Assembly (NCBI GenBank): GCA_019247695.1
Contig: JAFBAP010000089.1
Coordinates: 1-59,637 of the forward strand
DNA from: Verrucomicrobiota bacterium
GTDB taxonomy: Bacteria; Verrucomicrobiota; Verrucomicrobiia; Chthoniobacterales; JAFAMB01
Length of the DNA stretch: 59,637 nt
Direction: 5' to 3'
Numbering within the stretch: the first letter of the stretch is position 1; every line of letters begins with the position of its first letter. Under the pieces are notes generated by a model. The model did no database searches. It was not told the DNA's origin and worked only from the letters and a program-made list of their open reading frames with translations. Positions 34,557-43,202 of the stretch are shown in pieces. A program made the position numbers and the translations under genes.

Positions 34557-35016
34557 ACGGAGGTGCGTCCGGACCGCCTTTGTTCGAACGGGAGCGGGCT
34601 GCCCGGTGAACCACCCCCAGCCAGACCTGGTAATCGTTCCGGCGCTGCGTCAGGACGCGATGAGCCGAGCTGAAATATGCTCCCAGCAGCAACTCGATGC
34701 CGATACCGGTAAGCAACGCAGGCCAGCGATAAGGATCAATCACAAAAAAACTGCCGACAGGCACCACCAGGGCCACCACCACGCTGGTGAAGGCGAAATA
34801 AACGCGTTCTCTGGCCCACTGAACCCGCTCAAAAAGGAACAACGCACGGTCAACATCCTGGCGCCGCACGCTGAATGGCCCGAAGCGGCGCAGGATCTCA
34901 CGAAAAAACACGTTGGGCGAAACGTGCTCTGCTGCCCGTAAGAATCCTTCAAACCGGGTCACGCGCTTGCGGTTCCTGGGAAAACCATCTTCGTTGTGAA
35001 GATCGATAAACGGCAT
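34552..35016 (-). CDS. Small two-helix membrane protein
   Basis: The 154-residue protein has a polar N-terminus (MPFIDLHNEDGFPRNRKRV) and two adjacent hydrophobic segments (about 85-105 and 110-130: VVVALVVPVGSFFVI and ALLTGIGIELLLGAYF). The C-terminal tail is basic. No family is recognised. The ATG at 35016 precedes a natural start; 35040 is possible. It lies 93 bases downstream of the response-regulator gene on the same strand. Confidence 0.55.
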   Translation of the reverse strand: MPFIDLHNEDGFPRNRKRVTRFEGFLRAAEHVSPNVFFREILRRFGPFSVRRQDVDRALFLFERVQWARERVYFAFTSVVVALVVPVGSFFVIDPYRWPALLTGIGIELLLGAYFSSAHRVLTQRRNDYQVWLGVVHRAARSRSNKGGPDAPPF

Positions 35017-35109
35017 AAAGCTTAGCCCCCCAACGTGCACCCGCCAGCGGTCGTGTCAATCACGAGCGTCGAATGCGCTCCGGGCGGCAGACCTCCAGGA
35101 CAGGCACAC

Positions 35110-35523
35110 TCAAACCGCGGAACCGGCGGGGCTAAGGTGCGATTGCAAGAGGGTTATGAGCTGTTCGGGGAAAAACGGCTTTTTGAGCAGCAGCCGCCTT
35201 TCCACAAGGTCCAATGTCCGGGGATCATCATCCGGCAAAGCACCCGTGATGAAAAGAATCGGCAGCGACGGTTTAACCTGCCGCACGCGTTCCGCCAGGG
35301 TAAAGCCGTCGATTGAATCCGGCATCATGATATCAGTGAGCAGGAAGTCGATGGTGTTGCGCTGGCGCTCAAACAGGGACCAGGCTTCGTCGCCGTTGCG
35401 TGCAGTCAAGACCCGTTGGCCCAGGCGCGACAGCACCTGGCGAACGTATTCCAGGATGAACGGTTCATCGTCAACCACCAAAAACGTGAGCTTTCGGTCA
35501 GAAAAGCGGGGTACAGCGGCCAT
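35110..35523 (-). CDS. Single-domain response regulator (CheY-like)
   Basis: The 137-residue protein is one receiver domain. The acidic pair is Asp18-Asp19, the phospho-acceptor Asp64 (LLTDIMMPD), the switch Thr93 (FITGA) and the conserved Lys114/115 (KKPF). No DNA-binding domain is attached, so it would act by protein contact or pass phosphate on. It is on the same strand as a histidine kinase gene 1 kb upstream, with DoxX between, and may be its partner. Confidence 0.92.
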   Translation of the reverse strand: MAAVPRFSDRKLTFLVVDDEPFILEYVRQVLSRLGQRVLTARNGDEAWSLFERQRNTIDFLLTDIMMPDSIDGFTLAERVRQVKPSLPILFITGALPDDDPRTLDLVERRLLLKKPFFPEQLITLLQSHLSPAGSAV

Positions 35524-35886
35524 GGTCAGGATTTGCGGATTGCCAGGCTAGAACAGGCGCCGACAGGGATGGCAACTGCTCAGGCTGATCGGTAGGGGTT
35601 GAGGTTGCACGTTGCGTTGGGGGTTGCGCGACCATCGAAGCTTGTCTCCCGCACGGGCGTTTGGAAGCCGAGTGCCGGTCTCAGCATGCAGCTGCATGTT
35701 GGATAATTCGACGGCGAGAGGCAATAGGGACGTCACGAGCCTGCAAAAAAACGGTCGCATTGGGACTCTCGTGCACTTTTGCTTACGTGATGAGCAACGG
35801 TTCGAGGTCAACGACCCCAGAATCGTCCATTCTTATGATTGCTTGATCTTAGACGGGCCGGGGTGGTGCAGGGCAACGCAAGGCGA
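35524..35886. other. Intergenic region, no gene seen
   Basis: This 363-base gap lies between the response regulator and DoxX genes. The open frames present have neither a motif nor a signal peptide. No hairpin with a T-run and no convincing promoter pair was seen, and it lacks the repeat words found in other spacers. Confidence 0.5.
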
Positions 35887-36348
35887 TCAGGTACGGGCAT
35901 CGTCTCGGGTCGAAGGCCGCAGTAAGGCGTGGTCAACCGACCACCAACCTCCGCCGTAGATAAACAGCGTAAGACTGGCTCCGAGCAGAGCGAGAGGAAA
36001 CTCCATGCCGTCGGGGTTAAGAAACGAGCCGAGATGTACCTTGCAGATGGCGATTGCCATTACGGCCGCGAGGCCGAGCGCACCCAGACGCGTCAGCAAC
36101 CCGGAGAAGACAAGTAGCGCCGCGTAAAACTCGGTCAGCGCGGCCAGGGAGGCCCATAAAAGCCCGGGTCGAAGCCCGTAAGGCGCCTCGAAAATCTGAG
36201 CGCTGAAGATGAGGCCTTTGCCACCAAACCAGCCCAGCAGCTTTTGCGAACCGTGTACGAAGAAGATGGTGCCCAACACAATGCGGACGGGAATCATCGA
36301 CCGGGAAGGTCCGGTCATGATCAGCCGCTTTAACAACGAATTTATCAT
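35887..36348 (-). CDS. DoxX family membrane protein
   Basis: The 153-residue protein has four hydrophobic segments and the DoxX pattern RIVLGTIFFVHGSQKLLGWFGGKG near 17-40 (piece FVHGSQKLLGWFGG), FEAPYG, and LTEFYAALLVFSGLLTRLGAL. DoxX proteins are membrane partners of redox or thiosulfate/thiol systems, but roles vary. The ATG at 36348 (MINSLLKRLI) is chosen because the 46 residues of a longer reading from 36486 do not match the family. It sits between a histidine kinase and a response regulator gene. Confidence 0.85.
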   Translation of the reverse strand: MINSLLKRLIMTGPSRSMIPVRIVLGTIFFVHGSQKLLGWFGGKGLIFSAQIFEAPYGLRPGLLWASLAALTEFYAALLVFSGLLTRLGALGLAAVMAIAICKVHLGSFLNPDGMEFPLALLGASLTLFIYGGGWWSVDHALLRPSTRDDART

Positions 36349-36555
36349 CAACCACAACGAGCCTTGATCGGCCTTCTCAGTCGGTCGACCGTAAGTTTGG
36401 GTGCGCTCCGGGGTAACCATGGTGACCTTTGCAAAAGTTAGAAGCACGCAGGGCTTTATGAGCCGGCCCCAACGCGGTCGAGCCACGGTCCCTTACCGGC
36501 TCGGACCGGCGTCGAGCCAACCCGAATAACATCCTTCGGCAGATTTACCTCTCAC

Positions 36556-37506
36556 TTAAACGTCCGCAGGGCCGGCAAAGCGCACACGTGCGACAAAGCT
36601 ACCTTGCCGCTGGCGCGCCTCCACCTTGAGACCCTGGTGCGCCTGGGCCAGCAGGTAGGCCGTCTTCAGACCCATCCCGGTGCCGGCTTCATGCGTCACG
36701 GATTCATCCGCTTTCTGCCGCACGCGATTCACGATAAGCAATTCGGGCACCTTGCGTCTCTGGTGCAGCCGGACGCGAATTTCACCCGACCCATGGTAGA
36801 ATGCATTCGACATTAGGTTATTGAAAATCAGGCCGAAAATCCTGGGATCAATCTCCGCGGTCATCGTCTGTTTCAATGTGCAGTGAATCGGGCGCCGGCT
36901 GGTTTTGGCCCGCAGGTCATAGGGCTGCAGCAAATCCGCGATCAGCGTGCTGAGGTTACAGCTTTCCTTGGACAACGGCAGGTTGCCTTGCTCCGCCCTG
37001 GCCACTAAAAGCGCCGTGTCCACGTAGTCGGTGAGCCGCTTGATCTGGGCTCGGAGCCCTTCAACGAGCCCTGGATCCAGCCTGCCGGCCGCGTAATCGA
37101 TCTGCAGCTGGAGCAGGGTGATCGGCGCGCGGAGCTCATGCGCCACCTTGGCGGAGAAAACGTTCAATTGCTCCTGAGATTGCGCCAGTTCCGCCAGGAG
37201 GGCATTCACCTCCCGGGTCGCCGTGCGCGGAAACGGGTCATCCGTTTGAGATTGAAGTAAAGGGCGTTCAGGCGAATTACGTAAACCCGCGAGCTGACGC
37301 ACAAAATCCTCCCAGGGACGGGCGAGGCGGTCTCCAAGCCACCAGCCGACCGCGGAGGCGACGACCACAGAAACCAAAAACACAGACAGCAGCGCCCCCG
37401 ATGCCCCAGGGCCGGATCGGGTCCAACAAACGGCTGCGGCTAGGCTCACGCTGAAAACCACCAGGCCAACCGTCGCGGTCGCCACCGTGAGTCTGGTTGA
37501 TTTCAT
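36556..37506 (-). CDS. Membrane sensor histidine kinase
   Basis: The 316-residue kinase has two transmembrane helices (10-29 and 36-58) with almost no periplasmic loop. A charged linker (59-110) follows, then HisKA with the phospho-acceptor His123 (SAKVAHELRAP), and a HATPase domain with N-box NNLMSNAFYH and G-box GTGMGLKTA. The short loop suggests the signal is sensed within the membrane or cytoplasm. The ATG at 37506 avoids overlap with the DUF2905 gene; a longer reading from 37707 would overlap it. Its partner regulator is probably the single-domain protein at 35110-35523. Confidence 0.9.
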   Translation of the reverse strand: MKSTRLTVATATVGLVVFSVSLAAAVCWTRSGPGASGALLSVFLVSVVVASAVGWWLGDRLARPWEDFVRQLAGLRNSPERPLLQSQTDDPFPRTATREVNALLAELAQSQEQLNVFSAKVAHELRAPITLLQLQIDYAAGRLDPGLVEGLRAQIKRLTDYVDTALLVARAEQGNLPLSKESCNLSTLIADLLQPYDLRAKTSRRPIHCTLKQTMTAEIDPRIFGLIFNNLMSNAFYHGSGEIRVRLHQRRKVPELLIVNRVRQKADESVTHEAGTGMGLKTAYLLAQAHQGLKVEARQRQGSFVARVRFAGPADV

Positions 37507-37684
37507 TGGACGCCAATTGAAAATGGGTTCGCCGTTTTCATCAACATTTTCCAGCCCGGCAGCAGGCAAACCGCTACATAGTCGAGCATAGATCGGCAAA
37601 TCCAAAGATAAGTTCAGCAAAAATGCACGCAAAAAGCCCTCGAAATCACCCCGTCCGCCGCAACGCCCGCCCTCCGAACCCGGC

Positions 37685-37909
37685 TCAGCGCCGGAACAGC
37701 CAGGCAAGAAGGGACAGGATCACGCTGATCAGGACGCAGGAAGCCAGCGGAAAATAGAATGAGAAATCGCCTTTCCGTACGGCGATATCGCCCGGCAGCT
37801 TGCCGAACCACGTCCACGCTCCCGGCACTTTCCACACTACGAGGCCGATGATCACCAGGAGCACGCCGACGCCGATGATCAATTTGCCAATCTCCGGTTG
37901 CACCCGCAT
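37685..37909 (-). CDS. DUF2905 family small membrane protein
   Basis: The 74-residue protein has two hydrophobic helices and the DUF2905 pattern GKLIIGVGVLLVIIGLVVW, FGKLPGDIAVRKGDFSFYFPL and a serine/leucine second helix. Function is unknown; it is a small inner-membrane protein. It is upstream of the kinase gene by 178 bases on the same strand and borders a 623-base repeat-filled spacer on its 5' side. Confidence 0.88.
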   Translation of the reverse strand: MRVQPEIGKLIIGVGVLLVIIGLVVWKVPGAWTWFGKLPGDIAVRKGDFSFYFPLASCVLISVILSLLAWLFRR

Positions 37910-38532
37910 AAGATGCGGTCAATCCGCCCAGGCTGCAACCCGGCGGGCACACGGCGGGCACGGCGGGTTTGGCGGGCACAACGACAGAGTTCACACCGCG
38001 AACACGGCGGGCCACGGCGGAACGACTAAATCATCCGCAGAACACGCAGAAAAGAGGAAAGCATCCACAGATTACACAGCTTGACACAGATTAAGAGGAC
38101 CCGGCGGCAACTCTAAGGCCGAGACTCGCACCCACCCCCCACTCCGAACTCCGAACCCCGAACTCCGAACTCTCTCCTCTTCCCGCCGTGGCTCGCCGTG
38201 TTCGCCGTGTGAACTCTTACGTCGTGCCCGCCACCCCCGCCGTGCCCGCCGTGTGCCCTTAATCTGTGTCAATCTGTGTAATCTGTGGATGTTTTCTCGT
38301 TTCTGCGTTCGTCTGCGTGTTCTGCGGATGATTTATCTTCCCGCCGTGGTCGCCGTGGCTCGCCGTGTGAACTCAGTCGTTGTGCCCGCCTTTTCGCCGT
38401 GCCCGCCGTGTGACCGTGTGACCCTGGCCCGACAATCGGGATGTCCACCCACCCTTGGACTCGCTCCCTGGGTTGCGCCCGGGCGGAATTAAAATAGCGT
38501 ATACGTTCCCGGGAAATCCCGGTCAGCAAAAC
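37910..38532. repeat. Composite repeat between divergent genes: B'-D-C-H-A-B-C'-D'-B
   Basis: This spacer holds two word series. Reversed B (37943-38020), D (38025-38056), C (38060-38094), H-like linker (38100-38146), A heptamers (38147-38181) and B (38186-38259) form one palindrome. Reversed C (38260-38290), reversed D (38292-38336) and another B (38338-38424) follow. Both flanking genes point outward, so their promoters lie in or beside the repeats. The last 108 bases before the MFS start are unique, with an AT-rich patch (ATTAAAATAGCGTATACG) near 38488-38505. Confidence 0.9.
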
Positions 38533-39798
38533 ATGGAAGCTCGTCCGCAGACTGAATCGATTCATCCTTCGCACCATCGTCCTGAGAACACCGTGCTGGC
38601 CATCATTCTGGCCGTAAGTTTCTGCCACCTCCTTAACGACACGATTCAGTCGCTCATCCCTTCCCTGTACCCCATCCTGAAAGACAATTATCGGCTTAGC
38701 TTCGGCCAGATCGGCCTGATTACGCTCACGTTTCAGCTGACGGCTTCGCTGCTGCAGCCGATGGTGGGCCTCTACACCGACCATTTCCCGCAGCCTCGCT
38801 CCCTGGCGATAGGCATGGGTTTTACGCTGGTCGGTTTGCTGCTTTTGTCTGTGGCGGGAAGTTACCCGGTAATCCTGGTTGCGGCGGCATTGGTCGGGAT
38901 GGGTTCCTCGGTTTTTCATCCGGAAGCTTCGCGCATGGCCCGGATGGCCTCGGGCGGCCGTCACGGCTTTGCGCAGTCGCTTTTCCAGGTGGGCGGCAAT
39001 GCCGGCCAGTCGCTCGGGCCGTTGCTGGCCGCCCTCGTCATCGTTCCCGGCGGACAGTCCAAGATTGCATGGTTTTCCGCGCTGGCGCTCCTTGCAATTA
39101 TTATCCTCGCCAATGTGGGCGGCTGGTACGCCCGTAACCTCTCACGGCGCAAAGGTAATAAACCGGGCGTACACGGCGTTCAGCCGGCGGTGAACGCACC
39201 GGGGCGGGTAACCGGCGCGCTGGCCGTGCTGATCGCGCTGATGTTTTCGAAATTTTTCTACCTGGCCAGCATGGGCAGCTATTACACCTTTTACCTGATC
39301 AACAAATTTCATCTGCCGATCCAGACCGCGCAGCTTTATCTCTTCCTGTTCCTGGTTTCAGTCGCTGCCGGCACCATTCTGGGCGGTCCCATCGGCGACC
39401 GTTTCGGCCGCAAATACGTGATTTGGGTGTCGATTCTGGGCGTGGCGCCGTTCACCCTGGCGCTGCCTTACGCCGACCTGTTGATCACCGCGGTGCTGAC
39501 GGTGATCATCGGCCTGATCCTTTCCTCCGCATTTTCGGCGATTCTGGTGTATGCCCAGGAACTTATCCCGGGCAAGGTGGGCATGATTTCCGGCCTCTTT
39601 TTCGGATTCGCCTTCGGGATGGGTGGGATCGGGTCAGCCGTGCTCGGGCAATTGGCTGACCGTACGAGCATTGAATTCGTTTTCCACGTTTGCTCGTTCC
39701 TGCCGTTGATCGGACTGCTGACGGCCTTTTTGCCGGCCATCGAGCATCATCATCCCCAGGCGGCCGTACCGGCCGTACCGGCCGGAGATGGCCGGTGA
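38533..39798 (+). CDS. fsr: MFS exporter, fosmidomycin-resistance (Fsr) type
   Basis: The 421-residue protein has twelve hydrophobic helices and the Fsr pattern: SFCHLLNDTIQSLIPSLYP (helix 1), SFGQIGLITLTFQLTASLLQP, GMGSSVFHPEASRMARMASGG (helix 4-5 loop) and GLFFGFAFGMGGIGSAVLG in the C-terminal half (each shown in part). Fsr-type exporters remove fosmidomycin and other small compounds in Escherichia coli. The ATG at 38533 begins the family-like N-terminus; the reading from 38455 adds 26 atypical residues. No other transport gene is adjacent. Confidence 0.9.
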   Translation: MEARPQTESIHPSHHRPENTVLAIILAVSFCHLLNDTIQSLIPSLYPILKDNYRLSFGQIGLITLTFQLTASLLQPMVGLYTDHFPQPRSLAIGMGFTLVGLLLLSVAGSYPVILVAAALVGMGSSVFHPEASRMARMASGGRHGFAQSLFQVGGNAGQSLGPLLAALVIVPGGQSKIAWFSALALLAIIILANVGGWYARNLSRRKGNKPGVHGVQPAVNAPGRVTGALAVLIALMFSKFFYLASMGSYYTFYLINKFHLPIQTAQLYLFLFLVSVAAGTILGGPIGDRFGRKYVIWVSILGVAPFTLALPYADLLITAVLTVIIGLILSSAFSAILVYAQELIPGKVGMISGLFFGFAFGMGGIGSAVLGQLADRTSIEFVFHVCSFLPLIGLLTAFLPAIEHHHPQAAVPAVPAGDGR

Positions 39799-39852
39799 GC
39801 TGCGAAGCTGGGAGCGAGGGAGCGAGGATTGCGTGCGATCGATGCAGGGTGG

Positions 39853-40155
39853 TTAATCGAGTTCCACGTAGACGTCCCCGTCTTTCAGCACGACCGCGAA
39901 GGTTTCTACCGGGTCGACCGCCGGGGGCGTGAGCGCTTCACCGGTGCTGAGTGAAAAACAGGCGCCGTGCAAGGGGCAAACGACGGATTGCCCGTCAACT
40001 TCGCCGTCCGACAAGCGGGCCCAGGCGTGGGTACAGACGTCTTTGATGGCAAAAAGTTCACCCGCCACGTCGTACACGGCGATGGGAGGCTCGTCGATCC
40101 GCTTCCAACTTCCCGGCAAGAGCTCCGACCTGGCACAGATCCGTTGCAAAGCCAT
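39853..40155 (-). CDS. Rieske [2Fe-2S] ferredoxin
   Basis: The 100-residue protein has the Rieske binding motifs CTHAWARL (Cys41, His43) and CPLHGACFSL (Cys60, His63). Size and architecture match the small NirD/BphF-type electron carriers. It is soluble, with no signal peptide. No oxygenase or nitrite reductase is adjacent, so its electron partner is unknown. A hairpin at 40221-40250 lies upstream. Confidence 0.92.
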   Translation of the reverse strand: MALQRICARSELLPGSWKRIDEPPIAVYDVAGELFAIKDVCTHAWARLSDGEVDGQSVVCPLHGACFSLSTGEALTPPAVDPVETFAVVLKDGDVYVELD

Positions 40156-40220
40156 GGCAGGATGTAATCGCAAAACCGCGATCAGTTCAACCGTTCAACC
40201 CGGTCAAACCTGCGAAGAGA

Positions 40221-40250
40221 CGCGGGCGCACCCTTGAGGTTGCGCCCGCG
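40221..40250. terminator. Strong GC hairpin
   Basis: CGCGGGCGCA and TGCGCCCGCG form perfect ten-base arms around CCCTTGAGGT, whose CC/GG ends could extend the stem. It lies 62 bases after the end of the aldo/keto reductase gene (minus strand) and about 65 bases before the Rieske start. No long T-run follows on the minus strand, so it may be an imperfect terminator or a regulatory stem-loop. Confidence 0.4.
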
Positions 40251-40312
40251 CAAAGCGGGTTCAGCGGTTCAGCGGCGTTGCCGTGCTCCCGGTTCCCGCA
40301 CCCGCCACGAGT

Positions 40313-41257
40313 TTATGAATTACGGGTGGAAGCAGTCGTGAGGCGGTTGAGTTCATCCCGAGTCAATTGCAGATCGACGAACGAAAGGATTTCGGCCAAC
40401 TGCGCGGGGTTACGAGCGCTGGCGATCGGCGCCGCCACCGTCGGCTGCGCCAGCAACCACGCCAGCGCGATGGCTGCCTGCGTCGTGTGATGGGCGGCGG
40501 CGATGTCGTCGAGTGCGGTCAGCACCCGCAGACCGCGCTCGTCAAGGTAAGCGCGGGCACCTTCGGCGCGAACGCTGTTCACCTCCGGACCGCCCGGACG
40601 GTATTTACCGGTCAGAAAACCTTTCGCCAACGCAAAATACGGAACCGCCGACAAGCCTTCCAGCTGCACCACGTCAGCCAGGGCGCCCTCGTACTCGTCC
40701 CGCTCCATAAGATTGTAGTGCGGTTGCAAAGCGACGTACCGGGCGAACCCTCGGCGTTTTGAAACCTCGAGCGCTTCCGCCAGGCGCGATGCCGAGTAGT
40801 TCGAAGCCGCGATGTAACGCACTTTGCCGGCATGCACCAGGGCGTTAAAGGCTTCCAGGGTTTCTTCCAAGGAAGTTTCCGGGTCATCCGCGTGCGCGTA
40901 ATACAAATCGATGCGGTCGGTCTGCAACCGCTCCAAAGATTGTTCGACCCCAACCCGGATGGTCTTGGCCGACAACCCGGAGAGGCGCGAGAGTTTGCCG
41001 ACCTTGGTGGCTATGATCATGCGGTCACGGTTTCCGCGCGCTTTCATCCAGCGCCCGATGATCGTTTCCGATTCACCGCCCGAGTTCCCCGGTCCCCATT
41101 CCGAGTACATATCGGCGGTATCGATAAAGTTGCCGCCCGCAGCGGCGTAGGCATCGAGCACGGCAAAAGATTGTTGCTCATCTGCCGTCCAGCCGAAAAC
41201 GTTCCCGCCAAGCGCGAGGGGGAAAACGTCGAGATCAGTCGTACCAATTTTCGCCAT
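40313..41257 (-). CDS. Aldo/keto reductase
   Basis: The 314-residue enzyme has the catalytic residues in FIDTADMYSEWGPG (Asp, Tyr), IIATKVG (Lys) and LYYAHADDP (His), with the nucleotide-binding region VAAPIASARNPAQL. The WGPGNSGGESE insert resembles YajO-like and AKR11/13-type reductases of bacterial oxidoreductase clusters. It is the fourth aldo/keto reductase in the window and lies upstream of the Rieske gene on the same strand, but a hairpin lies between them. Confidence 0.92.
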   Translation of the reverse strand: MAKIGTTDLDVFPLALGGNVFGWTADEQQSFAVLDAYAAAGGNFIDTADMYSEWGPGNSGGESETIIGRWMKARGNRDRMIIATKVGKLSRLSGLSAKTIRVGVEQSLERLQTDRIDLYYAHADDPETSLEETLEAFNALVHAGKVRYIAASNYSASRLAEALEVSKRRGFARYVALQPHYNLMERDEYEGALADVVQLEGLSAVPYFALAKGFLTGKYRPGGPEVNSVRAEGARAYLDERGLRVLTALDDIAAAHHTTQAAIALAWLLAQPTVAAPIASARNPAQLAEILSFVDLQLTRDELNRLTTASTRNS

Positions 41258-41325
41258 GGCAGAAAGCTAACCCGTGCCGGACCGTTGTCGACCGCCGGAA
41301 ACCCGGATCAACGGGCCGGGGCTGC

Positions 41326-41835
41326 CTACCGGGAATCCACTTCCGCCAAGGGCTTCCATCCGGTTGGAAATCGGGGCAGCAACACCGTGTTGCCCGGCGC
41401 CGTGACGCTCCATTTCGGAAGGTCACAGTAAAAGCATTTACCCCCGAAAAGGCTTTTCAGGAATGCCCCTCGAAAGAACGCCTGGCGGCACCGCGGGCAG
41501 GTCCAGTTTGCAAGCCACAGGGCGCAGAGGAAGTAAATGACGAACGTCGCCGCGAACGCCAGGCCGGGAATAATTGTCAGCCAGCGCAGCTCGATCAGGG
41601 CGACGAAAAAGAGGGTGAACACCACCCGGCGCAATCGACGATAAAAAATCCATGCCGCTGCGTATCTGGGATCCACCGCGGCAAGTTCGAGCAAACTCGT
41701 TAGGGCACAAGGCGAAACTTGGGTCCGGCTCGGCCCGCGGCGGCCAGGCAAGTCTGCCGGCAATCCGGCGGCTTCACCGGTAATGATGATGCCTGCGGTG
41801 CGATGATCCGCGCCATGACCAGTGGCGAGCAGCAT
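41326..41835 (-). CDS. Membrane protein with C4 zinc-ribbon
   Basis: The 169-residue reading has one hydrophobic region (about 80-120, VVFTLFFVALIEL and GLAFAATFVIYFLCALWLAN) followed by a short zinc ribbon: CPRCRQAFF and KCFYCDLPKW. The cytosolic or periplasmic side is unknown. I do not recognise the family. The start is uncertain; the ATG at 41835 is one option, and a longer reading from 42033 has an arginine-rich N-terminus that looks non-native. It converges on no close gene and overlaps a possible small secreted protein. Confidence 0.6.
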   Translation of the reverse strand: MLLATGHGADHRTAGIIITGEAAGLPADLPGRRGPSRTQVSPCALTSLLELAAVDPRYAAAWIFYRRLRRVVFTLFFVALIELRWLTIIPGLAFAATFVIYFLCALWLANWTCPRCRQAFFRGAFLKSLFGGKCFYCDLPKWSVTAPGNTVLLPRFPTGWKPLAEVDSR

Positions 41836-42115
41836 GATGCGAATGCGCAGGTCCGGCCTGGCGGTTCCAGCGTTTGCCGTACGCCGGCCCTGGCCGGGCC
41901 GAAGCGCGACGAACGTGGGTGGTTCGTTCCGGACGGCTCGGACGGCGCCGCCGTGCGGCAGGCGTTCCGGACCCGGCATGGTGATGCGAAAGCGTCGGCG
42001 GGGGACCGGATGGCGGCAGCGGCCCGGGCACATACGGCGGTTGCTCCGCGTGCACTGCGATGGCCGCCGCCATCAACATCGCCCACCAACCTGGGACAAA
42101 CCCTCTCGTGACCAT
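41774..42115 (-). CDS. Possible small secreted Pro/His/Arg-rich protein
   Basis: Reading from the ATG at 42115 gives a signal-peptide-like start (MVTRGFVPGWWAMLMAAAIA, then VHAEQPPYVP) and a histidine- and arginine-rich remainder. It overlaps the start region of the preceding zinc-ribbon gene by 62 bases in another frame. The composition resembles the other low-complexity secreted proteins of the window, but the overlap makes it doubtful. Confidence 0.35.
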   Translation of the reverse strand: MVTRGFVPGWWAMLMAAAIAVHAEQPPYVPGPLPPSGPPPTLSHHHAGSGTPAARRRRPSRPERTTHVRRASARPGPAYGKRWNRQAGPAHSHHAARHWSWRGSSHRRHHHYR

Positions 42116-42134
42116 GGATGGCCTGCATTGAATC

Positions 42135-43202
42135 ATGAACTCCACGCAGGACAACCTCGAACTGAAATCCGAGCCGGCTTATGCTCCTCCGATCGAAAAG
42201 CCTTCTCGCCTTAAATTGAATTTTTGCCCTGCCGGACAGAGCGGAAAAATCGGTGCAGCCGCGGCACGCTGGATACGGGCCCTGCCGGTGTTTCTACAAA
42301 TATCGGCGGCCGCCAGCGCTTTCGGCCAAGTGGCGCCGGTGCCTTGCAGTGACATGTTGCCGGACCTGACTCGCTGGCTGGCCAGGCAGACCAGGGGTGA
42401 TGAACATTCGACCCCCGTTGCCGGGACCGGGCTGGCCGGCTTCCTGCGCCAGGAGCGGCCTGATATTTACGGCCACTCAGCGCTCTTCCTCATGGACGCG
42501 CCCTCGCTGTCCCGTTATCTGGCCGAGCTTGCGCCGTACCTGCCCGCCATGCGCACCCTCGAGGGGCGTTGCCTGGACCAGGAGCCCAAGATTACCGAGG
42601 CATTGCGACGGCTTTTTCCCGATTTCGACCCGTCGCGCGTCCGGGTATCGCTGATGCTCTCGTTGTTCAGGTTCGATGCTAAGATCCCGCACGACCAACC
42701 TAACCAGCTCTGGCTTGGGCTGGACGGCATCGCGAAGCTGCACGGCCCAAACGGCCGGCTGGGCGTCCTCCTGGCGCACGAAAATTTTCATCTCTACCAT
42801 TTCCAGGTGAACCCGCAGCCGCATCGGGGTGAATCGGTACCGCTCTACCGCCAGGTCTGGCAGGAAGGCCTGGCCTGTTACATCTCGCACCTGCTCAATC
42901 CAGGTGCATCGATGGCCGATGTGCTGCTGGACCCGGATTTGGCCGCAAACGGTCCACGGTACGTATCGACCGTGGCTCGAGCCATGCTCAATGACCTGGA
43001 AGCGGATGATGATGCGGTAACGGCCCGCTACCTCAGTTACCACCGCGCCATGGGCGCCCTGCCCCCGAGAATGGGTTATCTCATCGGGTACGACGTGGCC
43101 GCCGCCTGCGCCGCCCGGACCCCCCTTTCTGAGTTGGTCCGCCTTCGGGGTAACGGCTTACGGCGAATCGTGCAGCGGGCGGTTCGGACCCTCAGCCGGT
43201 GA
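42135..43202 (+). CDS. Putative secreted zinc metallopeptidase with HExxH motif
   Basis: The 355-residue protein has a hydrophobic stretch at about 48-66 (WIRALPVFLQISAAASAFG), which may be a signal anchor after a long N-terminus. It has the metalloprotease motif HENFH at residues 215-219 (LLAHENFHLYHF). A glutamate at 244 in VWQEGLACY, 25 residues after the second His, fits a third zinc ligand of a gluzincin-type site. It resembles DUF2268-like predicted peptidases in the HExxH and WxEGLA arrangement, but I cannot assign a named family. Its 5' side lies 19 bases from the possible small secreted gene. Confidence 0.72.
   Translation: MNSTQDNLELKSEPAYAPPIEKPSRLKLNFCPAGQSGKIGAAAARWIRALPVFLQISAAASAFGQVAPVPCSDMLPDLTRWLARQTRGDEHSTPVAGTGLAGFLRQERPDIYGHSALFLMDAPSLSRYLAELAPYLPAMRTLEGRCLDQEPKITEALRRLFPDFDPSRVRVSLMLSLFRFDAKIPHDQPNQLWLGLDGIAKLHGPNGRLGVLLAHENFHLYHFQVNPQPHRGESVPLYRQVWQEGLACYISHLLNPGASMADVLLDPDLAANGPRYVSTVARAMLNDLEADDDAVTARYLSYHRAMGALPPRMGYLIGYDVAAACAARTPLSELVRLRGNGLRRIVQRAVRTLSR

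Noticed and set aside
38488-38505. Sigma-70 promoter of the Fsr-type exporter
   Set aside because: The AT-rich patch has a weak -10-like TATACG but no matching -35 at correct spacing, so I do not call it.
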